Origin: Microbotryum silenes-acaulis
Taxonomy: Eukaryota; Basidiomycota; Microbotryomycetes; Microbotryales; Microbotryaceae
DNA: 64,000 bases
Assembly (NCBI GenBank): GCA_003665825.1
Contig: QPFY01000001.1
Location: 55,001-119,000 of the forward strand
Direction: 5' to 3'
The notes under the pieces were generated by a model. The model ran no database searches. It saw only the letters and a list, made by a program, of their open reading frames with translations, and had not been told where the DNA came from. Made by a program: the position numbers and the translations under genes. Positions 22,672-32,905 of the stretch are shown piece after piece; positions within the stretch are counted from its first letter, which is position 1; each line of letters starts with the position of its first letter.

Positions 22672-25600
22672 ATGAGCTCCGCCGGATCGCCTCAACGCTC
22701 GGTGCACGATGCCTTGCTCGTTGAATGCGCATGGGAAGTGGCCAAGTGAGTTCTTTCCTTCGAGATACCGCGGAAGGAGGAGGGTGGCGCAGAGGGATGA
22801 TGGGAGGATCGTTGATCGTTTTCCGCTGCCGCCGCCTTTCCCGATCTGGACCACCCCTGTGGCTTCGAGTCGTTCCAGTAGGACGATGTATTGACCCATG
22901 TCTCCCATCTTTTGCTTCTCCTCTTTCAGCAAAGGTAAGCTCTTTTTTAATTTGAATCCAAGACGAGGTTTGAGGCGGTGCGGCCGCAGCGGAGGGGTGG
23001 GGGAGGGATGGAGCCGGCTGGCAGCCAGCCGGTGAGCCGGCGTGGGCGCTCTGGTGGCCGACCGAGTTACCGCCTCCGCCCGTAGCTCGTACTCTTCGAG
23101 GTGCTTCGTAAGCATCGAGCCTGCACTCCGGTGTGCAGCCTCGATGCTGACGAAGACTGAAGCAGCGTGGTGGTGTCGAGCGGAAGTCTCCGTCTCGACC
23201 GGTCTCTTTTGGTGGTGACCGCATCGGCTTCGGCTGCTCACGGGCGCCGATGACCTCGTGATCTTTTCCCCTCCTCGACAACAGCACCAAGCGCTCTCGG
23301 TCACTCATCCGAGGGTACCCCCATTCATGACCGCCTCGGATATGTCGATATTGCTTTTTCGGAGATTACCCAGGAGCACTCCTTTTCTGTTGATCGATCA
23401 GCTGACCGTCTGCCCCACTGGCTCGATGACGAAACCCCGAAACCCCACACCACCCGCGTTGCTCCCTCTTCGCTCCTATCGCCGCTCGGCTCTCTCCGCT
23501 CCGCACCACAACATCGCAACATCGCAACATCGGCTCCACCCCTCGGCATCTCGGAATGCTGCAGTCGGAGGTATCTACACCGTCATCAAGACCAAGGCGC
23601 CCGTCACCTGCCAAGAGTATGGCGACCGCTACCTCTTGATCGGCCCCTTGTCCTACAAGTCCGCCCCGATGGAGGTTGACGCGATCGATTGGGAGGCTCC
23701 CCCCAAGGAGGGTGAGAGTCAGTCCAGATCACTTCGAGCCTTTCTGAAGAAATCAAGACTGACAGGATGTCTCTCCCCCACCCCAGCCCTCTCCAACACG
23801 GACAAGGCGCTGCGTGACACGCTCGCCTCGATGCGCGACCGAGGCGTCAAGTTCCTCTACGGTCGTTGGTTGATCGAAGGTGGACCCAAAGTGCTCTTGT
23901 TCGACACGGGATCGGTCTGGAGTCGCTTGGACGAGTGGAAGACCGATCTGTGGAACCTCGCCGGCATCCCTTCGCCGCCGAACGACACCGAGACAAACGA
24001 GACCATCTTGCTCGGTTACTTGGTCGCTTGGTTCCTGGGAGAGGTGAGTTGTCCATGGTCGTACATTCAAAGCTCTTATCTAATAGTGCGAATTCGGTCA
24101 CGCGCAGTTCTCTTCCCGCGAACGATCGCGAGCCATCATTGCGCACTTCCACGAATGGCAGGTCGGTCTCGCGATCCCCTTGTGCCGCAAGCGTCACATC
24201 GACGTCACGACCATCTTCACGACCCACGCCACTTTGCTCGGTCGATACCTTTGTGCTGGCTCGGTCGACTTCTACAACAACCTCGCCTACTTTGACGTCG
24301 ACCACGAGGCCGGCAAGCGAGGCATCTACCACCGCTACTGCATTGAGCGTAGTTCGGCCCATTCCGCCGATGTGTTTACGACCGTGTCGCACATCACCGC
24401 GTACGAGAGTGAACATTTGCTCAAGCGCAAGCCTGGTGGGTCTGAACCGGGTTTCCAGGCGATTATGCTGGGGCCAGAAACTGATCCTATACTCCGAACG
24501 CTCCACTTCGCAGACGGTGTCCTGCCCAACGGTCTCAACGTGACCAAATTCTCGGCCATGCACGAGTTCCAAAACCTGCACGCGCTGTCCAAGCAAAAGA
24601 TCAACGACTTTGTCCGAGGTCACTTCTATGGCCACTACGACTTTGACCTCGACAACACCTTGTACTTCTTCACCGCCGGTCGCTACGAGTACCGCAACAA
24701 GGGTGTCGACATGTTCATCGAATCGCTCGCGCGGCTCAACTACCGCTTGCAGCAGATGGGCACCAAGATGACCGTCGTCGCCTTCATCATCATGCCCGCC
24801 GCGACGCACTCGTACACGATAGAGGCGCTCAAGGGTCAGGCTGTGACGAAACAACTTCGTGATACGGTGACCGAGATCCAGAATCGCATCGGTGCTCGTT
24901 TGTTCGAGAGGACCGCGCGCTACACTGGGTGCGTTCTTGCTCGTATCCTAAGGTACTCCCAGAGTTCATGCTGCTCACAGGACAAAATGGTGTACCCACA
25001 GTGAATCCGGAACCGAAGTCCCCGACGCCGCGTCGTTGCTCTCGGACGAGGACCGAATCTTGCTCAAACGCCGAGTCTTTGCCCTTCGCCGCAACTCGCT
25101 CCCGCCCGTGACAACGCACAACATGGCTGACGACGCCGCTGACCCGATCTTGAACCAGATCCGTCGCGTGCAGCTGTTCAACCGAGGGACCGATCGCGTC
25201 AAGATCATCTTCCACCCCGAGTTCCTCAACGCCAACAACCCGATCCTCGGCCTCGACTATGAAGAGTTCGTGCGGGGGTGCCATCTCGGTGTGTTCCCTT
25301 CGTACTACGAGCCGTGGGGTTATACTCCCGCCGAATGCACGGTTATGGGTGTACCGTCGATCACGACCAACTTGTCTGGTTTCGGTTGCTACATGGACGA
25401 GCTGATCGAGAACTCGGACGACTACGGCATCTACATCGTCGATCGTCGCCAAAAGTCGGTCGAGGACTCGGTCAACCAGCTCGCGGACCAGATGGTCTCG
25501 TTCTGCACCAAGACGCGTCGCCAACGTATCAATCAGAGGAATCGCACCGAACGTCTCAGCGACTTGTTGGACTGGAAGAAGCTCGGACTCGAGTACGCCA

Positions 25601-26124
25601 AGGCGCGTCAGCTCGCATTGCGTCGCGCGTACCCCGATTCGTTCACGGACGACGACTTTGACTTTGAATCGGGACAAGTCCGCGTTCCTCGACCGATGTC
25701 GGCGCCTGGCTCGCCCCGTTTCCTCTCGGGCATGATGACGCCAGGAGATCTCGGCACGTTGACGGAGGAGATGCAATCGCTCGGCACGTCGGACTACATG
25801 GGCGCGCAGACGTGGGAGTCGATGATGTCGCGCAACAACAAGAACGACGACGACGAGGACGCGTACCCGTTCCCTTTGGTGATGAAGAAGCGAGGCGGAT
25901 CATCCTCATCCGGGTTGGCGAGTGGTCAGACGACGCCCGGTGGGGTCGTCAAGTCCGCGGGCAAGCAGAAGGTGTTGAACGAGGAGGACTTGCAGCGTGC
26001 TGATGAGGCTCTTAACCACCGTGAGTTGAAGCAGATCTCGTTTTATTTGCTTGAGATTGATGCTCATCATTTCGAATCTACTTTACTCTTTGTAGACACC
26101 AACGGCGGCACGATCGGTCGCTAG
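22672..26124 (+). CDS. GSY1: glycogen (starch) synthase, GT3 family
   Basis: Extends glycogen by adding glucose from UDP-glucose in the cytosol. The gene has many exons and near-complete GT3 similarity: [18 protein letters not shown] at the N terminus, [114 protein letters not shown] and [14 protein letters not shown]. The Arg-rich glucose-6-phosphate site is present in [20 protein letters not shown] sequence ([18 protein letters not shown]). The C-terminal tail keeps phosphorylation-type sites ([21 protein letters not shown]). Exon 1 is 22672-22745. The codons for Asn-Lys are completed by a 5-nt microexon CAAAG at 22930-22934. Exon 3 starts at 23565 after a 630-nt intron holding a hairpin. 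The last exon is 26096-26124. Confidence 0.97.
22930..22934 (+). other. 5-nt microexon of glycogen synthase
   Basis: Skipping it breaks the frame: exon 1 ends GCC AA and exon 3 begins TC GGA GGT. The sequence TTTCAG|CAAAG|GTAAGC supplies C AAA G, giving AAC AAA GTC GGA GGT = NKVGG. This is the residue order conserved in GT3 enzymes. Both splice sites are consensus. Confidence 0.85.
23104..23155. repeat. 23-bp hairpin inside glycogen synthase intron 2
   Basis: Arms 23104-23126 and 23133-23155 are reverse complements at 21 of 23 positions with a 6-nt loop. It sits in the middle of an intron several times longer than others in this window. It could be an RNA structure that brings the 5-nt microexon's splice sites together, or a small foldback insertion. 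Confidence 0.7.
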
Positions 26125-26561
26125 ATTCTTTCGACTCGTCTCCCCCACCACCCCCAAAAAATGATGCGCCGATACATTGTTCCTGCCTCTTTTTCTAGTC
26201 GTGTCTTCTCTTTAATGTGAATACCTCACTCTTTGGATTCCCCTGTTCCTTGTGTGGGTGTCCTTGTGCCGCGGATCGATAGCTAACTCTCTGGTCGGCC
26301 GGCGCTGCTGCTGCTTGGCATGGTGAAATGGAATCTCCTTCAAGCCAGGCTCACCTGAACGAGTGTCGATAATCATGCCTTACAGAGGGACCACTCTTAG
26401 TTTTACTGTTGCTGGCCAGAGCTGTTGAATGAGCCTGAGCGGCTGAAATTACGTCATCGGCGCTGGTGTGAGTGACCGCGTGGAGTTCTTGCTCGGATGC
26501 GCCTTCCTTTCCTCTTCCCTTCCTCCCCCCACATTCCCGTGCGCGTCTCCTACTAGCCGTC
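26125..26561. other. intergenic, promoter of the M28 gene
   Basis: 3' flank of glycogen synthase, then a pyrimidine-rich leader directly before the ATG at 26562. No gene. Confidence 0.4.
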
Positions 26562-28607
26562 ATGAAGCTGGTTCTAGCCACAGCCGTGCTCGGACTGACG
26601 ACGAATCGAGTGCTCGCTGCTCCTCGATCTCAAGGTGGTGGTGCACTCTATCTGCACAACCCGTCGTCGCCGCGCGGTGCCCCACTTGTGACGACTACCT
26701 CGGTCGCACCACCGCCCGAGTGCGCGTCTTTCCACGCCCGACTCGGTACACGACCCGAATCGACCGATGTCTATTACCTCACCTCGGAATGTCTCCAGTC
26801 GCACCGCTCCTCCTCTCTGTCCTCTGCGTCCGCCTCGCCGTTTATCGCGTTCGATTGGTCGCACGCCGGCGGCAGCCTGATGTGGGTTACATCATCCTCG
26901 CTTGAGGCCGACCTGCTTCAACAACGCCAAGCCCAGATTCAAGAGGTCATCTTTGCGCGTCAACTCGCGACGTACCAACAGACTCGAGCGCAGATACCTC
27001 TCTCTGGCTCGACGATCAAGTCCGACGAGTCTGGCGGCGTGCGCCTTATCGCTCCTCTCCCACCGGCGCAAGGTCGCCTCGTCCAGCTCGAAACTGATAC
27101 CCTCCTTCGCGAATGGACCGAGGACCCAATTCACGCCCTGCAAGAGCTCGTCTTCATCTCCTCCGATCCGCTTCCACCACCCTCGAGGGCCGTGCTCACT
27201 TCCGAGCTTGGCCGGGAAGGGCCGGTACAAGGTGGGGAGTTGGTCAGCAAGAAGGACCGCCAGCGCGTTGTTGACATCTTGGAAGGGCTCAAGTTCAATC
27301 CTCTGGTGAGTGAAAAAAAACCGAGCTCTCCGGGAATACGCCTGAAGAGATTGGTCGCCGGGTGTTAACCCTCTCTTCCCCCACTGCCCGCTTTTCTTTG
27401 CGCGCAGCTTTCGAAGCTGGTGAAAACGTTGTCCAAGAAGGCCATCATCGCCGACGTGCGCTACCTCTCCGCCGAGGATCAATCCTCCGCGACGACCTCG
27501 TCCGAACGATGGATCAGTCGACACAGTATGAGTGAAGGTGCCGAACAGGCGAGCGATTGGCTTCTGCGTGAGTATATCGCTCTATCGATTACAACAGCCC
27601 CGCGACCGCCATAAAAAAGGTCCGCCGCTGACGGCCTTGCGCGTACAACCCTCACAGAGCGCTTCAGAACGTACGGCTTCATCTGCATGCAGCATCACTA
27701 CAAGAACGAGTTTGCGCCCATGATCGAATGCTCCCTTCCTGGTATTGGTAATGTCCCTGGCGCCTTTGCGAACGAGACGGTGGTGATTGGAGGGGTCAGT
27801 GCTCGGTAGTCGTCGGACTCGGGTATGCGAAGAGACTGCTGACACGTCGGATATCCCTTGCCGACATGACAGCACTTTGACTCGCGAGGAGTGAGTCGAA
27901 CATCCCCGTGCATAGTTCTTGAATTGTTGTTACTTATACATCGGATAACTTTTCCGACAGTCCTTCGGTTACCCCACCGCTCCCGGCGCCGACGACGACG
28001 GCTCCGGTACGGCCCTCCTACTAGCTCTCGCGCGCCACATCTCGGAGCACAACCTCGTCTTCTCGCGCAAGATCGTAATCGCCGCTTTCTCGGGCGAAGA
28101 ACAAGGTCTACTAGGCTCCAACTGGTACGCGAGGGAATTAAAAAAACGTCAAGAGGATGTGGTCCTAATGGTTCAAGTCGATATGATCGCCTATACCGTT
28201 CCGGGTGAACCTATCCAAATGGCTCGACCGGACAAGATCGGACTTCCCGAAGCGGCTTACTTGATCGGTAACGTTTCAGAAATTTACGTCCCCGAATTGC
28301 AAGTAGGTTACACGACCGCGTGTTGTTCGGATCATCAAAGTTTCGAAGCGGTAGGTTACGCTTCGACGTGGGTCTTTGAGCGCAACGGAGCGATTCGAGA
28401 TCCGTGAGTTTATCCCACGTTGACTCCGTACGGGTGACTTAAGACTGACGCGGCCATGTGGACCTCTCGGCGTTTCGTTCGCACAGCTGTTATCACAATT
28501 CATGCGACCTCTCGTCTCGCCCGGGGTACAACTTTGATCAAGTTCATGGCACCGCACGAGCCGTATTGGCGACCTTGCTCCAAGTCGGTGAATTCTCTTT
28601 CGTATGA
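26562..28607 (+). CDS. secreted M28-family zinc aminopeptidase
   Basis: Six exons (26562-27305, 27408-27567, 27658-27794, 27873-27890, 27961-28403, 28487-28607) give 540 aa. A signal peptide is visible (KLVLATAVLGLTTNRVLAAP). A long N-terminal region of about 250 aa follows, then the peptidase domain. It contains the first zinc motif GGHFDSRG, then PGADDDGSGTALLLAL, SGEEQGLLGSNWYA, VQVDMIAYTV, CCSDHQSFEAVGYAS and a closing CYHNSCD. His and Asp of HFDS, Asp of ADDD, the EE pair, Asp of VDM and His of SDH make up the usual di-zinc site and catalytic Glu. The HFDSRG segment is encoded entirely by an 18-nt microexon. It is expected to remove N-terminal residues from peptides outside the cell or in the vacuole. 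Confidence 0.93.
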
Positions 28608-29062
28608 GCGGCTTCCCCCCACAAAGTGATGACCAAAAAAACAAGAAAAATGTATCGTATACGTCCGTGTTGGGAAGAATTCTGTAACCTCTCTCTCTCT
28701 CTCGTACACGTCGATATTGGTTAGAACGAAACGACCGAAAATGAAAATGAAGATCAAAAACGTTTTTCAAAGAAAGAACTACACTCGACGTAAAACAAAA
28801 AAATTAGATACTAATACAAACATTGCGAAAACGTTGAAAGCGGTTGGTTGAACCAAGGCGGAACTATTTAAGATCATGTACGACACTAAATACAAAAAAT
28901 GAACTAGACTAAAAGAGGGTAGAAAGCAAAACATCACCAAGAAAATAGGTGAAAGATCTCCCCACGCGGCCCACATACATACATCGTGTCCTCCTCCCCC
29001 CCGTGAACCAATCGTCCATTTGAGCGTCCATACCAATCGCCAATGCCATTGTAAATCCTTCT
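28608..29062. other. convergent 3' region with CT microsatellite
   Basis: Lies between two stop codons on opposite strands. AT-rich with a (CT)n run at about 28689-28704. No gene. Confidence 0.5.
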
Positions 29063-31243
29063 CTAGCTTTGATCCATCTCCTCCTCCTTGGGGATGATCC
29101 ACCCCTGCCCATCCGTCGTCGTTCCCACCCCCGCCCCCGTGGTCGAAGTCGGCGAAAAATCAAACAAAGCCTCGGATCCATTCGACAGCGAAGGTGATCG
29201 AATTGCCCCCGAAGACGTCGTCGCACCACTCCTCGATTCCTTCGATCGAATACCGTCAATCGCACCGTCCAGACCTTCCAAACCCAACCTCCCCGCCTCG
29301 AGTTCGGAAACGCGATGCTCGAGCGCCGCGCCACGTTGAAGATGCAATTCGAGTAATTGTTGAAGGTATCTTATAACACGAGAGTTGATAGTCAGTCCCA
29401 ACGATTTTGATTTTCAGGATCCAAAAATCCCTATCGTTCTAACCCACGCACCTTATATACTCGACGCTCTTTTGCAGTATGATACCCTTATTCGGCTTGC
29501 CCATCGTCGCCGCTGCCGCTGCCCCAGCCCCCTGCGTCATCTGCCTACTCGTCCCCAACATCGCGGACGTTGGACTGGTCCCCAAGATACCATTACTCAA
29601 GCCCAAGCCCGTCGAAGGGTCAGGACTTAACAAACTCAACGCCGCGAACGATCCATCAACGGGTTCGTCCAAATCGTCGACGCTCACGCCCGAAGCGGCC
29701 GCTTTAGCAGCTGCGGCCGAAGAAGCTGAATTGACTTGGTCGAGCAGGACTTCGGGTAGCAAGGAAGCGAGTTCGGTGATGCGGTCGTTGATGTTGTCGC
29801 GGCGACGTCGTTCGACGGCGTTGTGCGATTCGCGCCGCTTGCGTCGTTTCTCGGTCAGGAGCGCGGCTCTGCGGGAGCCGCCGCCGCCGAATAGGGAAGG
29901 AGGACGAGGATAATGGTGAGCAAAGAACAAGATCGTGGGCCAGACAGCCTCTCCCACTTTTTGCGACTCACTGCCTTTGCGTCGGATCCTCAGGTACATC
30001 GTCGAGCGTCATCTTGCCCTTCTTGCTCGAGCCCAAAACAGGCGCCGAAGAAGGGACCCCGACCGACCCAGCACTCGGCCTCCACCCGGACTCGGCATCC
30101 ATCGTCGTCGTCGTCGTCGATGCGCTCGTACCCAAACTTGCTCCCCCATTCCCACTCTTGTACGACGAGCCTCCTGCACCGCGGATCGCCTGCGGTGAAG
30201 TGAACCAGTCCTGTCGATTCGTGTCATCGCCTGATCCGCCACCGGGGTACGCCGGCATCGACATGGCGAGTTGGTGGAGGTTGTTACTCTTGGGCACAGA
30301 CGACGATGCACCGTCCTCGCCTCCTTTGACAGCAGGAATCGCAATCGCCGCACTCGGACCCGACGTCGACGAAGGAGGATTGGCCAAAGTAATGACGTTG
30401 CTCGACGAAGCGCTGGTCGATCCGTTCGTTAAATAGGCGGCACTACCATTCCTCCTCGCCGATCTCGACCTCGCCCTTGACGTAGGCGCTTTCCCTACAC
30501 CCGTACTCCTCGATCGACCATGACTGCTGCTGAGGGACTTGGCCGCCTCGGGTGATCCGGGCATGACGACGGCCGATCCGCGACGCTTGCTTAGCGCTGA
30601 GGAAGACGACGCCTTTGATGGGATCCCTTGCGTGATCGCAACTGCAGAGCTCGGACCGAACCCTTCCCCATGCGACGACGAGTAGGACCCAAACTCTTGC
30701 GCAACCTGCGATGACCGCCGTTGTTGTTGTTGTTGTTGTTGCAGCTGGGACGCGGCGCCGTGGGGTGAGTCTGGGTTCGTTGGAGATAAGGGATTGCCAA
30801 AGAGATCGAGCAGCGGGGTCGTCGGAGTCGCCGGTGAGCGTAGATTGTGACGCGAGTCGTGCGGAGAGGGAGCATTGGGGTTACTGAGTGAGCCGGTCAT
30901 CAAAGGGGCGGTGGAAATGGGAACGCGAGCCGGATGGTGGGTCGTCGACGAGGCCGAGACGGTGTGCGGGGGCGGGGGCGGGGTGTCTCCGGCGCTGGTG
31001 AGATAGGTGGGCATCCCGCCGCTGCCGAAAGGGCGAGCGTCGTACGCGCCATAGGACGATTCCGGTCCGCTGTACTGGCCGAGGTGCGAGTGGTTCGCCA
31101 AGTGAGGAGACTGGTGTGCCGGTGATGCGGTGTGGTGGTCCGCATTGAGACGATATAGGCCCGATCCGAACGACTGGTGAGCGGCGGCGGGGTGGTGGTG
31201 TTGCGCGTGGGCATGAGCGTGCTGTTGCTGCTGCTGCTGCTGT

Positions 31244-31281
<38 letters not shown>

Positions 31282-31634
31282 ATGTTGGGCCAACGAAGCC
31301 AGCGTGGTCTCAAAGTCGAGGTCGAGATCTGAAAAGGCGGCCGTGCCCGAAGTGAGGAACGGTGGCGGCGAGACGGTCTTGTGCGACGCCGAGGAAGAGG
31401 AAGCCGAGGGCGACGCGCCATGACCATCACCGCCCGCGCCAGTATTGCTGTGGTGCTGAAATCCAAACAGCATCAAAGGGTCGACCGAGAACGCGCGCTG
31501 GGTCGTCGATGGGCTGCCGTGCGCGTTCGCCCGACCGCTACTGGTGCTGGACGAAGATGGAGTGGGGATGTCAAAGCCCTGCAGCTTGATCGGACCTTGC
31601 GGCGGCGGCGGCGGCGGTGCGTAAACCGACGGTG

Positions 31635-31669
<35 letters not shown>

Positions 31670-31779
31670 TGCTGTTGCTGCTGTTGCTGCTGTTGGCTGA
31701 GGAACGGCTGATTCGCATGCTGCTGGTGAGAGTACTGGGAGCGATGCGACCCCGATGGGCCACCCATGCTGGAGAACAT
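29063..31779 (-). CDS. bHLH transcription factor with polyglutamine tracts
   Basis: Three exons (31779-29972, 29868-29452, 29369-29063) give 843 aa. Exon 1 is a low-complexity regulatory region: Gln runs near residues 29-48 and 170-186, the latter followed by His-rich repeats, a shorter Gln run near residue 350, and many Ser/Pro/Gly stretches. Exon 2 carries the DNA-binding domain: basic region KRRKRRESHNAVERRRRDNI, helix 1 INDRITELASLLPEVL, then an unusually long loop of about 80 residues, then helix 2 beginning KGIILQKSVEYI. Exon 3 completes helix 2 and a leucine zipper-like coiled coil (YLQQLLELHLQ, LEHRVSELEAG). The His, Glu and Arg of HNxxERRRR predict CACGTG E-box binding. The long loop is as in some fungal Rtg3/Ino-type factors. 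Target genes cannot be read from the sequence. Confidence 0.9.
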
Positions 31780-32905
31780 CGAGTGAGCACCTCTCGGAGA
31801 GGGGGCGGCAGTCGACCGATGGGAAAGGGGTGTCGGGTTCGGTGCCTGATGGGGGCTCGAAGGGAGGAAGCGTCAAGGTCGATTTGGCTCAGCTCACATA
31901 ACGGAAGCGCCGCCGCGCAAGGCCGCGCACGAGGCAGCACCCGGCAGCACCAGGCGAGATGAGCCGACGCGTTCGATCCGCGCACACACTGAGGCCAGTC
32001 TGGGCTCTGCCCCAGAGTCTCCGACTGGGTCCCCGATTGGCCCCGCTTCTTCCGTCTTCTGCCCCAGACGCGCGCACCGACCCCTCCTAGCACGCACTCA
32101 CCTCCTTGCCAGCCAAAAGGTCGTCGATTTTCGGTTCGGAAGCGAACAAAAACACGGACTCGGTCACTCAATCGAAAGCGGGGAAAACGGGAGGGGAACA
32201 GGAACGGGTATCGGAAAGGATGAAGACGAGGAGGGGATCGATAAGGCTGTTCTCTTCCCAATCTTTTCCCCCTTCCGCCCTCACGACGAAAAGAGAGACG
32301 GCCCGCTCGGTCGCCAATTCGGAAAGGAGACAACGCGTTGCGTCTCCCCCGATAAAAGGGAGATAGGCCGGTCGCGGCCCGTCACGTTTGTTCTCACGGT
32401 CGCAATCACGGGCGCTTTCGAATACCCGCGGGGGATCGAGGTCTGGGGAACAAACCAGAAAATTCGCCGGCTGCATCATCAACAGACTCCACGTGGTCGC
32501 GCCCAAAACGGCAGGTGGAACGGAACACCCCCCCGGGGCTGACCGCCAAGTGAGAGAGAAAGGGCGTCTGTTCCCCACGTTCGGCCGTCCGAGCGTGAGA
32601 CATAGTGTCAGGAGACAGACCAAACAGTGGCGATATGGGTGGATGTGAGATACTGTCTTTGGGATCAGCTGCACTGGAACATTTCTGCCTCCACTGGCCC
32701 CAACCGATCCGACTCAGTCGAGTTGGTCAGCCGAAACCGGACCTCGCCATCTCGCGGCCCGATCAAGGTCGATACCGTTCAACAAGACCGAAGTTTCAGG
32801 TCACAAAGTCCAGCTGGTCTTGTTAAAAAAAACCCAGTTCATAACTATCGTCATGGAGGAAGGTTCTTCACCTCCTATTCACGCATTCGAAAAAGTTCCC
32901 ACGGC
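31780..32905. other. intergenic, promoter of the bHLH gene
   Basis: 1.1 kb between two minus-strand genes. Holds the bHLH upstream region, including a possible 5' UTR intron acceptor near 31895 that I could not confirm. No gene supported in either strand. Confidence 0.4.

Noticed and set aside
23847..25776. Long minus-strand open frames across glycogen synthase
   Set aside because: These are shadows of the strongly conserved GT3 coding exons on the plus strand.
31473..32333. A 286-aa minus-strand open frame over the bHLH 5' end
   Set aside because: It overlaps the well-supported bHLH exon in another phase and is rich in Arg/Ser, as expected from the complementary reading of GC-rich coding DNA.
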